DNA of 64,000 nt from Typhlomys cinereus (GCA_023101885.1 JALPQD010000125.1:1823501-1887500); one strand, 5' to 3'; counted from the first letter of the stretch, positions 21,797-36,918 are shown. Numbers and translations are program-made. The notes: generated by a model not told the origin, from the letters alone.

Positions 21797-24700
21797 CTAC
21801 TATGCTTTGAGTGGATTTCTGTATTTTATGGATCCCACTTCAATACTTGGCACAAAGAAAGTGGATGCTTGACAAATAAATGAAGAGAGGTAAAGTTCTT
21901 CATAATTCAACAGATTTTCTCTTTCTCCCTCTCTCTCTCTCTTCCTCTCTCCTTCCCACCTTTCCTTCTTTCCTCTCTCCCTCTCATGCTTCCAGAGTAA
22001 ATGCCTTTAATTGCTGATCCATCTCACTGTCTTAGATATTCTAATTATTTTAAAATTTTATGTATATTCTTTTAGTATTTAATAAATGAATATAATGAAT
22101 TTATGATATTTTAGTAGGTATAACAGATTATGAGCTGGAAGCTGACCTACAAATTGAAATGCAAAAGGCTTCTGCCCTTCACACACCAAAGGAATGGACC
22201 TAGCGACATAGAACTTTGCTGGCCTCAAAAGAGTAGACGTCTTGCATTCAATAGCCCATAACAATCCCTAAGACTTTTTCCTTTTATGAATAGTGGATTT
22301 TTAAGAAGAACTGTGTATAGAATAATACATGAGTCTCAACTTCAAATATCAGAAAATGCCCATATAACCTGAAACAAAGTCATCTTTCCCTCAGGATCAG
22401 TTTATATTTTTCAGACTTGAATTAACACAGTGGGATGGAAATCCAGCACAATAGTAAAGCTCTTTCTTTGCACTCACAAAGCCCTTATTCCCATACCCTG
22501 TACCGCAAGAAAATAAAGAGAAAGGATACAAATATAAGTAAATAAATAAGTACATCTACATATCTCCTGTTTTTTATCTCATGTTTTTCTACTTATATAT
22601 ATTATAAGATTTCCATAGATGTTATAAGGAAAACATTAGACCTCTCTAACATCCAAATTAGCCAAACCCAATCAGTCAATTTTCTTGAACTAATTTCTCC
22701 ACTCTGATCATTTTTATAACACAGGGAAATGAAATGGGTGAACAAGGACAGTGATGATTTACATATATAACTGAAGAGAAAGGATACCATTCTTTAGTGA
22801 ATTTGTGGAATGTTTAATGTTCAAAAGGAAGCAAAATCATATTAGTATATGAGGAAATTATCTTTTTAAATGATAAATATAATTCAATTAAAAAACAATG
22901 ATAAATAAACAGTAATATTGGCATAGGACCTTCTCAGGCAATTATAGTATAATTCAAATGAGAGTAGACAGCATATGCTAATATAAAAGATAGTAAATCC
23001 TACATATTGATCCCTTTATAGCAATCACATTACAAGAAAATCTAGAACTCTTTGATATAAGTGGCAGCAAAATGCCCCAGCCAGTACAGTATGAACAAAT
23101 TACTATTAAAATAGAAATTTCAGTGGCCTACAATTAATTGATATATCAGAAAGCATTAGCTTTTAAGTACAAACTACTCTCAATTTCTCAGTGTTTATTG
23201 AGCAAGCAGAAAAATTTACAATTGGTCAATGAGGCCAGCCTCTAAATTGCTGCCTAAGCATGTTTGTGACAGCTGTCAATTCAAATTCTGCTTCTGAGGA
23301 ATGAATGATGACAAGAAATTGCTGATATGACAACAGTGACAAAAATTTGCTAAGGCATGTATCCCTGTAGGAAATGTCTCTGTACCATAGCAGATGGCTA
23401 GTGGTCAGGGAAAACCCATTAAAGTCAGCACTGTGGAAACTTTAATTCTTCACTCTGGGAGACTAAAGGCAAATTACTTTCACAAGCCTTTAAAAGTAGA
23501 GCGTGGTCTTAATGTTTCATGGTTCTTGGCCAAGGTGTTTGTGTTATGCTTTTGCTTGGCAAGATAAACAAAAACATTAAGAAAGAAAACCTCTGAAAAT
23601 TTCCACTAACAGTCTGCAGAATTTATCAGACATGGTTTACTGAGGGGGGCTTGCTATTATGCCTGTTGCCTGGGGAGAGACATCACACAGGTAATGAATG
23701 ATTCACAGAGAAGCACACACGCATGTCATACTCATTTGTACAAGCTGTCACAAAGCCACTGAGAGCTATTTTGTGTGATTCAGTGGGGGCCACCTTGGTC
23801 ACCAGGCACCTGTTCAAGATGAAGCTACTATCTGGAAGGGCAATCTTTCTGGACAGTAAGGGCAGGCAGAGCATGAAATCTCAGAGACCACCAGTGTCTA
23901 GCCAATATAGAATGCTTGGGCCTTTTTACTTAGGATTGAATTTGCTGCAGGGCACAAAACGAGGAAGAAAACTTTACTGATTAAGTAAGGAACAATTCCA
24001 TATTTGGGAGCAACATAGTTATACTCATTAGCAGAATTGACTTTTCTGTTTAAATGCTCAAGTGTTCATTTTTATGCCATTATGCTTAACCTGTCTCAAA
24101 ACCCAAAAGAAATCAGGGTATACATTCCAAACAAGGAAGTTGCTGCTACTATGCTGCACATTGTTGAAAACACGTATCATAGTTAGTCACATGCTCTATA
24201 AACTTATGATATCCTTTGGCCTTTTCCAAATCTGTTTAGACTCATGCCTCTGGTGCACTATTCCCTGTGCTAAATGGCCTCTCCATTGAATCACCCCAAT
24301 TGCTATATTACATGCGTGCACACAGACTAGGACAACTGTATTCTGTCTTGGTCAGTCAATGAACTCCATTTCAAAATGGAATGTAATTCTTACCATCTAA
24401 ATAAAAGATGTAATGAAGAGCAGACCACCATATGGGAAAATATGGGAGCAAGATCTCTGTGAAAGCAGTGCTTATGGAGCAAAATGTCTCTTATTAACAT
24501 TAGTGCCTGTGAGGCAGAGACTTTGAGTGCATTTCATTCCATTGCTTAATGCCTTGTTATAACTGGAAAATTCCCCACAGCAAGAAAATAAAGAGAGTAA
24601 GTATTGCTCCATGTATTTGGCACTTAAAAGAAATCAGGGCAGTACTAAAAGGCATTGAAGCTGTTTTTATATACAAAATTGAACATTATAATCAAGTTAG

Positions 24701-26330
24701 AGAACCACCTGATAAAGTAAAAAAAAATAAATGCTTGTAATAATGGTGGTTTTACTGAGTTAAGTGGCAATTCTGTCTAAATGCCTTTAAGCATGACTTT
24801 TGTCTTCAACTTCTTTTTCCTAGCAGGGATTTTTTTTGGAAAATTATGTAGTTTGCATGTTGGATGCTGAGACACCTAACAGCAACTATTTCACTCGTAA
24901 AATTCAGCCAAACTGGTTATTGCGTTTGTGGAGAACACATCTAGTTGACTTTATTTCCAGTTTTAACCAGATGTTTTGCATCTGTAGTCATGGTCTTGGT
25001 CTCTTTTTAAAAGACAAATAGCTATACTGTCTTAGAATGTGGATTCTATGTGAAGCTTCATAAAGTTATTGATTGCTAAAAATTGTGCACAGTATAATAA
25101 AAGCTATAGTGTATTGAGTACTTACTGTATATTAGACATTATACTATTTGATTTATGTGAGAGGTCATATTTAAGCCTCTTTGTAAGTCTTTCCTAATCA
25201 AAGTTTTTATCAGTTCTGGAATAGAATTCAGAAGCATGTGCATGACTACTCAAGACTATACTACAAAGCTACACCCACCATTGTCACACATAATTGCCTT
25301 AAGATGGCTATTTTATCATCTTAAAAGGATAGAGAAATTGAGGTTCTAATCAGGGTTCCAATATTGCAGATGCAAACATGCTGGTAAAACCTTTTAGCAC
25401 AAGAATCTAAAGGCTAATATTTTCTAAGATTATATATAATGGATCCTTTATACTACTGAGGCATTTAGAGGAGAAGAGCACTAAGAAAAACAGTCAAGAA
25501 AATATGTAATTTAAGCAGATCCCTGAAGGATAAATAGCAAGAAGGAAAGAAAATGTTGCACACAAAGGGGTTGAAGGGAAATGAAAGACATCAACTAATG
25601 CAAAGATTAATGGACTGTTTTTTAATTTAGAAGACTAACATTGGGATTTTCTACCATCTTCTTATTTCATTTTTTATAACATGAACTTGTAATTACTAAC
25701 ATTAAAATACAGATATACACAACAAAGTAGCCTCTAAATGCATCTGGATCTTAGGAAAGGAACAAAAATAAACAGCTAAGCAATGATCCCAAATTTTGTT
25801 AAATGTTTCACTGACTCTGAGAAATGTTCCTTAAAGACAAATGTTATGTATTGTCTTTTTATCGTGAAATCTCAAACTAATTCATTTTCTCCATTTCGAT
25901 TATCTTCACTGAATTTTGGGTATGAGTGTTGCCTTCCTGACAACAGGAATTATTTACTCACTGACATCTGTGAGAACAGTCACATGTTAAAACAAAACAT
26001 CTATCCATTCTCAAAATATGTCTGTTAACAGTTGTATATGTTTTCAACCGTGTAGCTTCAATGGAATTGTTTGTTTGTTTGCAATGAAAAGCAAGTATGA
26101 AGGACTCTACCATTTAACAATTATCTGAAAACATACTTATTCTCAAATGAAATAAACATAAATATATATAGAGAGAATGTAGAATTTATAGAATTAAAAA
26201 ATAAATGGTCATATTATCTTATCCTTAGACATAAGTTAAAAATAGTAAATCACTGTCACCCTTCCTCTCTGATGCTTTCCATTGCACAATAATGAATTCA
26301 CACTTAAATGGTCCTATACTAAGACATTAG
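21797..26330. other. Largely unique sequence with minor repeats
   Basis: No gene. A pyrimidine-rich (CT)n tract lies at 21917-21985. About 22430-22520 looks like a diverged ID-type tRNA-derived SINE (plus strand). About 25100-25165 (TATTGAGTACTTACTG) is an ancient repeat. The stretch at 23180-23990 is repeat-free to my eye and reads as richer in motifs than its surroundings (see findings). Confidence 0.5.
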
Positions 26331-26425
26331 CTTGGGGTGGGAATATAGTTAAGTGGTAGAACTCTTACCTGTCATGGGTGACTCCCTAAATTCAATCCTC
26401 AGCACTATGAAAAAAAAATAATTTA
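26330..26425 (+). mobile_element. ID-type SINE
   Basis: Diverged BC1/ID-like tRNA-Ala-derived SINE: GGGGTGGGAATATAGTTAAG then TGGTAGAACTCTTACC and CTAAATTCAATCCTCAGCAC, then an A tract. Order and spacing fit an ID element. Confidence 0.8.
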
Positions 26426-28840
26426 ACATATATTTTCTATAAAATTTTTCCATTCTGTCCAAAGACCTTAATATAGGATGGGATTCCCCAACCCATGATT
26501 AGCATTATTCTACACTATAATGTTTGAAATAATAATATAATCTTCCCTTCAAGGCCCACTTATTCCAACTGATGTACTCTAATGAGCCAGGTAATATGAT
26601 AGCTATGCTTCTTGGAAACGTGCCTAAATCACAAAATATAGAAGTTGTTTCTGTATTAATTATTGTCTCCAGCAACAGCTTCAAGGCAGAGATCAGGTTT
26701 TATTGTACTTTTATGATGCTCCACAAGGTATTTAGCAAGATTTAGATAAGAAGAGATGAGTAAAAGAGCAGCCAGTGGGAAGTGTGACAGTGAGGGTGAT
26801 GATATTGCTGTGGGCCACGTTTTTGCAAAAGCACTTTTCATACTTTTCTTAATGAAATATTTTTAAAGTCTCACAATGGTGTTTAACTCTGTGCTAATAA
26901 ATTATTCTGGAATAGACTGAAAGCTCTTAGTCTGGGCACTATAATTAGCCACGGCAGATTTTCTCATGTTAGCTTTTGGTTTTTATTTGACAAACCAATT
27001 TTCTCACCAGTGCTACCTTAAATTTATCCAAGATTGAAGGCAGATAGATAATATAAGCTCCACAAACAAAAAGTTAAGAATCATAGCACTTGATTCTTGT
27101 TCTATTTCATCTGAAATGCTAGAATGTATCCCAAAATGTGGTTACTAGATAGGGGTCCTTGTTGAAGGAAACACTTGCAAAAGGTCAGACATTTTGAAGA
27201 TTCCATATGAACTCCCACTGAAGTGTCTTCATTTCAAATATGGAAACAATTAAAATATTTCATTTGAGTACTATCAATAGAAAACAAGTTCACTAACTCA
27301 AGACTCTAGATACAGATGCGGGGAGGAATGAAGCTGGCATTTGGGCAGCTTCACATTGAGGAATAGTGACTACTATTGAAAAGACAAGTGATGGCTATAA
27401 TAGTTTCACAGAGAGACAAAAACCAGGTCCCATTTCTTTTTGGCCCTAGAAATTATATCATCAATAGAGATTGCTATATATGTTGGATATTAGAACTCCA
27501 GAATAGTCTTATTTCTCACATGAAAGAAATGAAAGCTATAATAATTCTTTAAATTCTAACTTGGAAACAATCATGACATAACCTCATGAAAAGAATGCCT
27601 ATAAAGCTTTCTAGAAAGATTAGGAATGACAAGATGCAATACTCTTACACCTTCAAACATGCTCAGATCTAATGAAAATTATTTGTAGATGCAAAATGGT
27701 TTAAATGATCCAGAACGTTTAAATCTGTAATAAATTTGACCTTATCATGGGATTATAATGCAAATGAGAAAGTATGCAACAAGAAGCAATGAGTTTCTCT
27801 ACTTCATATCATGTTGCTTTCAAAGAATGGTGAAAATGATGATAATGGGCATATTTCAGATACATGAATGTTTGAAATGCAGGATTTCAGCCATAACATG
27901 TATTAGTGAAGAAACACAGAAGCTAGAGATGAGGAAAGAAATGTCTCATATGCTTGTATGATTGATGTGTTACAAATTTTATTATCCCCACTGAGACGTG
28001 AAAAATGAGTGGCATGTGAAATGCAAATTCCAATTTGAGTGTAACTACTACAAGAACTGGAAAATCTTCTATTAAAGAAAATAAAATGCAAATATCACCT
28101 AGTTATATTACCATATACATTGTTGGACTATGTTCTAGAAAAGTGTTTACATATCTAGGGATTAAATAGAGAAAGTGAGTTGGAATAATAATCTCAGCAC
28201 CGGTCTCTTACTAATTATATGACAATAACAACTTCATAAGAGAATATTTAAAATGATACAAAAGAAGATGCAATAAAAAATAAGCTTTACCGTAAGGAAA
28301 ACGTTCTCACTAATTTCTTCCCTGTGCATATTCACATACATATTCTTACATGTTCATATTCATTTATACCTCTTTTATATTTTATAAATGGACATAATAA
28401 CGTGTACACTGTTTTGTGTATCAGTTTTTTCTTAGAATCTGTCACAAATAGGTTCCTATTACTACTTATTTAATTCAGTTTATGATGTATCAGAATTTTG
28501 TAGGTATGTTAAATTTTATTTGAGTAGACCCTTAATGATAGACATGGAGATTGTTTCCAATGTTTCCTTACAAAAATAATATATCAAAGAATATTTTTGA
28601 ATGGCCAACTGAATACACTGCTTAACTGTGGCAGAATTTCGTGACCTTTGCACAATTGATACTTTTTAAAAAAAATAATCTTTTCTTGCAGGAATCTACC
28701 CTGTACATTTTAGGATGTATAGTAGCAATCCTTACTTCTAACCACTAGATTTTAGTGGCACAACCCTAGTCGAGATTAAAAAAAAAAACTATCTGCAGAC
28801 ACTGTCAAATGGTCCTTTTGGAGCAAAATTGCCCCAGGTT
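26426..28840. other. Unique AT-rich sequence
   Basis: No gene, RNA or recognisable mobile element identified. Only short chance frames are present. Confidence 0.5.
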
Positions 28841-29398
28841 AAGAATTACTGATTTTCTCTCCCCATCCTGAAGCTCAGGGAAATTTGCAGAAGAGGGCAG
28901 TAAGATTGTAAGAGCACAAGGATGGGAGGAGTCATGATATGCAAGATACTCCACACAAGTTAGGGCTGAAGCAATTATAATAGGACTCTGCATAATCTGG
29001 GCAATGACCAACATATCATTGACCCCTCAAAGTCTAGCATGGACTAAAGGCACTAGGATCCCTAGAAGCTAGGGATTAACAGCCACAATAGTGTTCCTAT
29101 ACTTAAGGGGAACACAAGAAAGAGTTCTAGGAAATGCCACTGAGTCCTTACACCTCATCAGAGAGGAGGACCCAGAGGAAAGTTTGACATACACATTAAA
29201 GGATGCTCCAGAGATGGGGGGGAGGGGGGACTGGGAGAAAGAGAGGGAGGGAGGAAAGGAAGGGGAAAAGGGGAGAGGGAGCAGGGAGGGCCAGGGAGGG
29301 GTGGAGGGAGGGAGGGGACCAGGGCACCTATTACATTTGTATGAGTGGAAAAAATAAATAAATAAATAAATAAATACATTAAAAAAGAATTACTGATT
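28841..29398 (+). mobile_element. L1 3' end, 5'-truncated (28855-29384), perfect 14-bp duplication
   Basis: Plus-strand L1 3' UTR of 530 bp, with the G-rich polypurine tract (29214-29320), the TTTGTATGAGTGG end motif and an (AAAT)n tail at 29352-29376. Flanked by AAGAATTACTGATT at 28841-28854 and 29385-29398. A sense frame at 29091-29357 and an antisense one at 28805-29014 are L1 3' UTR, not genes. Confidence 0.95.
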
Positions 29399-32300
29399 GT
29401 ACAAATTATTAGTAATGTTTCAAATTATATTTGGAGATTTACTGTCACAATTGCTTTTAATTAAAACTTAATATATGCAATATTTTAATTTTCACTTTCT
29501 CATGAACATAAGTAAAGATTCTTTCCCATGCTTATGTCATTTGTAATTACCCACTAGTGAATTTCCCATTCATGTCTCTTTTCAGTTATATAGGAAAAAT
29601 TGGTATTACCCTAAGAAAAAATACTTTTTCATTCTGAATATTGCAAAGTATTTTCCTTGCTTTCTACTTTTCACCATATTTTTGCACAGAAACTTAAAAT
29701 ATATAAGGTGACATTCATTAAAATTTTCTACTTCAGATATGTGATTTTGTACCTTAGGCCATTTATATTTCAAAATCTGCTGCAGACTAAGTACTTCCCC
29801 ATAGGCCAAATTTTCCTCTAATTCTTTTAAAGTGTTCCCTCAGATCATTTTTAAAATACATGGTGTCCCTATAAAATCAATATAAAGAGGACAATAGAGA
29901 CTTAACCCTTCTTTTTTCTCTAATTGGATGGCCATTTTAATATAATTTTTATACCTCTTGACTATCTATGCATTTGTGATTAGTTCCAGAAAACAAAAAT
30001 TGTTTCTTTGAAATGTCTTCCTACTATACACCTTTAATTATGATTAACATTGTAAATTAAATATGCGTTACTCATTATGTTGTCTGGTAATCTACACATA
30101 AAGTATTCATTTTAATCTATTCATATATCTCAAAAGCTTTATTTTTCTCATCATATATATTCTCTAAATTTCTCAAGTGTGCTGCTAATTTTAGTTTTTA
30201 AATACAGAATTTGTTGTTAGTTTCAAAATGTTTAAAGATACTTAAATAATTCTAATAATGTAAGTTGATACTCTTATATTAACCAGTTTCCTAATATTTA
30301 AAAATACGTATGTAATTTTAATAATACACAATTAATACTCTTGTATTAGCCAGAAATATAATCATATTATTGTCACATGATGATCATTGCACCATATCTT
30401 TCCCAAAATTTAAGTACCTTATTTCCTTCCCTCATTACTTATTTATCTACATCTAAGTTGCATAACAATGGTGGCAATGCTTTGTCTTCAACTTCAGGGA
30501 GAATACTATCAGAGTTTTATAATTATCCATGATGTTTGGTACCAGTATACTGATGTTTTACTATTATGTTTTACTATATTGGGACCTGTCTTACTCCTCT
30601 GCCACTTTTAATCAGAATTCTAAAAGTGAGCTTCAATAAACTATCTGTGAAGCAATGTGGGCATTGGAACAGAGCTCAAAGTGTGAGCTCAGTGACTGTC
30701 AAAATGTACCTCCCTATGAGCATGAGTAGTAGTACCAAATAGAAGGAATGCTAGAGATACAAATTTATGTCATTTTCCCTTATGCACTGTAATATAAATT
30801 CTTGGAGAAAAATCTAGCAATCTGCATTTCAACAAATCTCCCAGGTAATCTGATACATTCTACAAGTTGAGGACACTGATCCACACAAAGGATCAACAAT
30901 TACAGCTCTTGTGCCAAGACAAATTCTATTGCCAAGGTTTATAAAATTGTATTGGAACACAGGTCCTTCCATTTGTGTATCATAGTTGGCTTCTCTCAAG
31001 CTGCAATGTAGAAACTGAAGATTTACAACAATGTCTGGTCCAGAAATCTAAAATATTTACAATGCAGCACTTACCAATGAAGTTTGCAAACATCTCTCTT
31101 AGAATAACCATTTTCCATTTTAGGTGAACATAAGAATTATATAGAATGTTTTCTAAATCATGCTAGAGTACCCTAACCTATCATTTAAGCTGAGTCTTTA
31201 GAAAGGGATCCAGGTTTATCTCTTCAAAGCCACCCTTGTAATTGCAGTGTTCAGGCAAGGTTGTGATTCATTTACATCAAGGCAGGAAGGCTAGTGACAT
31301 AGTTAATGTAATGATCATAATGACAAGTAACAGAGGTAGTATTAGACATTAATAAACAAATGCAGCACACATGATACTTAGAAAAGAAGAAATATTAACA
31401 GGCCACCAACTGACCAGTTGAGCATTGCACTGAAAAGTACTCTAAGATGAGGGTGAGATTTCCAGTGTAGATGACATGAGAAATAATATTAAGAAAAATG
31501 GTGGTTTAGGAGGAAAATGTATTATGAAATAAGATAGACATTCAAGTACATATAATCATACAAATAACACCAATAAACTGTCACCATACTTAGAAGCATA
31601 ACCAACATAATTGAAGCCCTTTGTGTATTATGTTTCTCATTCTCTTGCCCTGTTTTAAAGATGTGTATATACATAGAAATATCAAAAATTATGACACTGT
31701 TTTGGTTGTGTTGCAAATGTGTAGAATAGGATTCTTGTACAATTTAATTGGCACTGTGTTGTTTTGCACGTTATACTAATCAATACTGTGTTAACTCTTT
31801 AGCTCCAGTATATTTATTTTTACTATTTAGTATTTTATTTTATGACTACATAATTTGTTTATTCCTCTAACAGTGACAGATGCAATGTGTAAACATTTTT
31901 ATCAGAAACCAAGATATTACTCTGCATATCTTGTGTATTTTTTTGTAATGTGTATACAAGACTCTCTCCAGGAAGCATACAGGTGGAACTGTAGATTTAA
32001 ACATGCCCATAGTCACTTTACCAGATAGGGAAAAACTGCCCTCCTAAGAAGTCACATCAAAATTTAAATTTATAGTCATAATATATTTGCTCCCACGTGC
32101 TTTCTCAAAAGTTCAGTACAGTCAGAAATTACATTTTACTAATCAAATGGGTGGATAAATTACATATCATGTTAGATGTAATTTATATGCCTCTAATTAG
32201 AAGTCAATTTAAACAACTTCTACTATGTTTATTGGCTATTCAGATTTCTTGTTCTGTGAATTGCCTGCTCATAATCTTTGCCTAATTTTCTCTTACACTG

Positions 32301-32660
32301 TTTACTCTTCTTGTTGATTGACAGAAATTATTTTCATTTTATAATGGATAGTAATTATTAGCTGATTTTATGCTCCTTGTAGTCCATTTTATTTTTAAAT
32401 GGCTCTTTTATGAGATGATTTTAGTTCTAATATAGGAAAATGAACTAATCTTGTGTGTTATGATTATAATTAAAACGTTCATTTTTCTAACCTGAACTCA
32501 CAAAGTCAGTTCCTTTTACATTGCTAAAATTTTTCTATTTTACATTTATGTTTGTAAATTATTATATTTAATTTGTGTATACATTGAGGTAAAAATGTGT
32601 GTAACCAGTACACTAAGCACTATTTATTGAACTGTTTACTCTTCATTCCCACTCTCTTCC

Positions 32661-32713
<53 letters not shown>

Positions 32714-33655
32714 TTGTGTGTGTGTGTATGTATATAATGGAGATAGCTACCATCTTCATAATACTGTGATTTCAATACTATATTTATACCTTTTAATAAA
32801 ATCTTTTATTTTTAAGATTTTAAATATCATTGTTAGATTTTTTGTATATATTTTAATTACTGGGGTTATAACAAGTTAAACTTCCTATTCCTTTCTTTTT
32901 CCAAATATTTGTTGTTGATATGTAAGAAGACCACCAATATGTGGAAAAATTCAATGTATTCAAAGAGATTGCCGATAATCTTAAAATGATAATCTAGATA
33001 CCACAAAGTCTATAAATTATTACACCACTGGCTCTTTGATTTCATTAACTAATTTCACTTAGTTTTGTTCTTTTATGGCATTGACTAGGACCTTTAGTAT
33101 ATTCTCTATATATTTTTTAATTTCAAGAAGATAGATTAAAGCTAGATTAAAAGGTACTTAACATAAATAGTATAATGGACAGAGTGGAATGATGGAAAAA
33201 TAAAAAGACACAGCACTTTGTTTCTCTTCTGATGAAAATGAGACTCCAAACTTAAATTTTTCATTTCTTTCTGGACATATTTAAACTATCCCAATGAGGG
33301 TTTTGTGGGTCTAAGAGTGTGGAATCTATTTACTACCCCTAAGAGCTCAACAAGATCCAGAGATAATTTCTAATTTGGGATGGCAGGTGAGGGCACTGAC
33401 CTCATTATCGTCCATGAGAACCACCTAGATGTCAGAATATTTTCCTGATCTATGTAGAAAATATTCAACATTCCTGAAGGAACAATTTCTTATTATGCAA
33501 GTGTTATTTTTGTGGGAGATGCAATTGCATATGAATAATTAAGTATTGGGAAACCTCTTGTTTGGAAAAGCAAATGTGTTAAATACTGCTTTAAGGATAT
33601 TCAGATAATTTCATAATCAAAATAATTTGAAGACAGTATTTTCCTAACTTTTAGG
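29399..33655. other. Unique AT-rich sequence with (AT)n/(TG)n run
   Basis: No gene. A pure (AT)n run at 32664-32699 passes directly into a TG-rich run (32700-32730). The remainder is AT-rich DNA with no assigned repeat. Confidence 0.5.
32664..32730. repeat. (AT)n followed by (TG)n microsatellite
   Basis: About 36 bases of alternating AT, then about 30 bases of TG with two TT/TA breaks. Confidence 0.95.
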
Positions 33656-33892
33656 CCTGGTCCAGAGAGATGGCTCAGGGGTGAAGTCTCTGGCTCAAAA
33701 GTAGAAGGTCTTATGTTTAGATGGCAGATCCCACGTAAAAAAGCCAGGTGGAAGTGGTGGAATTCTATATTTCTTGTCCTGGAAAATGGAGCCTGGGAAA
33801 CTCCAGAACACAGCAAATAGGAGGTAGAAGCAATACAGGGAGATTCCTGACCCCACCCCTGAGCCTCCACAGGCACACACATGCCCCTGTAT

Positions 33893-33956
<64 letters not shown>

Positions 33957-33960
33957 CAGA
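33656..33960 (+). mobile_element. tRNA-derived SINE with (GA)n tail
   Basis: Same SINE family as at 52629: GAGAGATGGCTCAGGGG head, a box-B-like stretch, AAAAAAGCCAGGTGGAAG and AATAGGAGGTAGAAGCAAT body phrases. It ends in a long GA run at 33898-33954. I could not find a clean target duplication. The frames at 33601-34009 are SINE or (GA)n. Confidence 0.85.
33898..33954. repeat. (GA)n microsatellite
   Basis: About 57 bases of uninterrupted GA repeat at the SINE tail. Confidence 0.97.
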
Positions 33961-36918
33961 AAGCCATACATATATGTACTAAACCCAGGTTAAAAAAAAG
34001 CAGTATCATAGCTTGGTGAGATCCATATTTAATTTTTGGAGAAACTATGGCTAAAATACTGACAGATATAGCAAAGTATTTGCTATTTGGTAACTAAGAC
34101 TACCAGAATTGGGAAAACTGTGATTTTACCAGGTATCTATGTAATGAGAACTGATTACTATTGGCACCTTTCAGGGATTAAAAAAATAAAAATAAAGAAT
34201 GGAGAAAATTCACAGTGATCATAATGATGCCTCACATCACTATGAAATAACATCCACCCACTGGCACTATTAAGCTATAGTCTTATTCTCTAAATGGAAG
34301 AGTGATAAGAAAGTAGAGGAATCTTGCAGCAAAGACTGAGAAAATGTGGCGTCATGTTAGAACTGTAGAAAGAAGCAAAGAAAAAGACCACCATTAAGGT
34401 GTTTCCAGAATTCTCTCAACCTCGTTCCCAAAATTGTCCCTTTTCCTTTGAACTACATATAAATTATTAGGCATCATGTCTGTCCTAGAGTCAGCTATGC
34501 ACTAAATGACCTTTGGGTGGTTATCATTAATAATAGTCAACTATGTTGGTTTCCTACTCTCTGTACTTGGGAAAATCATTTTTCCTCTTGTTATTGAATA
34601 ACTTTTTTAAAAATTGTTTTTTTTATTGCTGTTGTTTTAAAACTCCCATTGTTTTTTATTCCTTAAAAAAGTAGTTAGTGAATAAAGGAAGTCATCAAAA
34701 CACTTTAGAAAATTTGAAAATATGTACTTATATCTCTCCAATGAATAATATAATACTTCTTTACTGCTTTTAATTTAAGGATATATGCCAGAATATATAT
34801 ATATATCAAAGTTATTTAACCTTTATTGTTTGGATCAAAATACAAAATGATTATGAAAAAAGAATAAAAGTACCTTAGTCATCATGAAAAAATCTACTTA
34901 TCTCTATGAGTCACTTAACCTTTCAGAGTACATGTTAGAAAACTTGATTGTCAACTTCCCAAGTATATTTAGCCGCAAAATCATCTGAGGCCCACAGTAA
35001 AAGGCAGAGGCAACCAAATATAGAGTTGTGAAACTTAATTTTTCAACATTAAATAGAAATAAAAGGTGGGGGGTTTAGCCAGCTGAAGTAAACCAAACTA
35101 AAACCTCCAGATATGAGGAGCATTTCTTAAATATTTTTGCTCATGATAGTCTGAAATAGTTTTGATCTATTTCTCAAAGCAAAACAATTGCAGGAAACAC
35201 CTAAAAATACAGTTGCTATTAGCCTTTCAAAGTTTAGTATTTCTGTCAGTAACTTGTATCAAGAACCAGTAGTATTTTCCAAAATGAGAAGCCATGTAGT
35301 AAGCCCATAAAAGATGTTCAACATTTCCTTGCTAAATTCATTCATTCATTCATTCATTCATTAGTCAGCTTTGCCCATGACACTGAAAATAAACTGCTGA
35401 ACATAAGCCAGAGAAGGTCACTATTTCTATATTCTTGCAAAAGGACAGATTACGCAGGAAAGTAAATATATAAGGTAATATTGGCTAATATGTTTCCTAG
35501 GAAAACAAAACAAAACAAAATAATGGGAGAGTTCTGGAAGGGATGGAAAGGAGGAGCTACTTTATACAAATTGATCAGCACTGAATTCTCAGACTATAAG
35601 GAACCTTGAAATATATTACCATGGAAAAAGGAGTCAAGTAAGGTAATAATACCAACATCTAGCAACAGAACCTGACTGACAGAAAAAGATATATCATTTT
35701 ACAGAGTGGACAGAGATATAGGGTCCAAGAATTCTAAAAATTTGAAAGGCAAATTTGGATCTTTGGTCAAACAAGACATTAAACAATCAGCCAGTGGCTC
35801 AGGAATCAAAAGGTCAGTTTAAATGTACAAACGTGTTCTGACTCCAAGATAGCAATGTTTGACCTCTGGCTGATTTTTTTTTCATTTTCTTTATAGGCCT
35901 GCAGATCAGAAAGTAGGGGAGCATTGTAGATAGGAGGGCAAAATTCCTCGATTTCTAATATGAGACATTTGAGAGATTGCAGCCTTTTAGACATTTTACA
36001 TATTTTTGTCTCTCAACTAAAAATCTTTTTTTCAATCATCCCATATGCTAATGGAATTTCAAACTTTTCTTTTATCATCTAAGGCAATCAAAGCATGAAG
36101 CGATATGTCTTTATGTTTTCCTTTGATAAACAACGTTAGAAAACAAAGCTTGTCGAAGAAAAAACAAAGTCATTAATACATAAGGTTCAGGAGAGGTAGT
36201 TACTTAATTTTCAGATTTCTTTTTGTTTTCCTCTCTTCATACTCTATAGTGTATGGGAATATAACAATAAATTCCAGGTGTGAATACAGCAACGTGGAGT
36301 CTCTTTTTTCTTGCAAAATTTTAATTAGGTACTTGAAGTGAGAAGAGGGAAGGTAGAATGATAAGAAGAAGAATGAAATCATGGAAGAGAGGAATTGTTA
36401 GAATAATTTGAGGGAAGATAAAATATCAACATTGCAGTTTGATTCACATGTTCCAATTAACCAGCACTTAAATTTCTAAGCTAATAGATGGTTATTCCCC
36501 CTCCCAAACTGTTTGCCTAGGTACTACACAAATTTGCCTAGGTACTACTACTTAGTCATAGAAATTGGACACAAGTGTTGATTCAGTTGATGAATAGGTA
36601 TATATAAAATGATCAAATTTTTCATTTTGCCTATGCCTTTTAATTATCTTAAAACTTGGATGATTGATTTTTTATAATTGTTTCGAACCACACTTTATGA
36701 CATTTTCCTTCCCTTTTATTTAGTAGCCAAGCAAATTGTCCTAGGCTTTGCTTACAAATATAATTTGTGTGAAAGTGTAAAAGACTTCTTTCTCATATAA
36801 ATTTACATTTTTAACAAAGCCATCAGGGATTATTATACTTTTCCAATGGCTTGACAACTAATTGACTGTTCTATGGTACAGGTGGTCTGCAGGGTAAAAA
36901 AAAAAAAAACCAGTATAT
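33961..36918. other. Unique sequence
   Basis: No gene. A (TTCA)n repeat lies at 35337-35362. The rest is AT-rich with chance frames only. Confidence 0.5.

Noticed and set aside
23723..23980. 85-codon frame
   Set aside because: No homologue recognised and no splice or start context; not called as a gene, though its region is listed as a possible conserved element.
33898..33954. CRISPR-like or regulatory repeat
   Set aside because: It is a plain (GA)n microsatellite at a SINE tail; there are no unique spacers.
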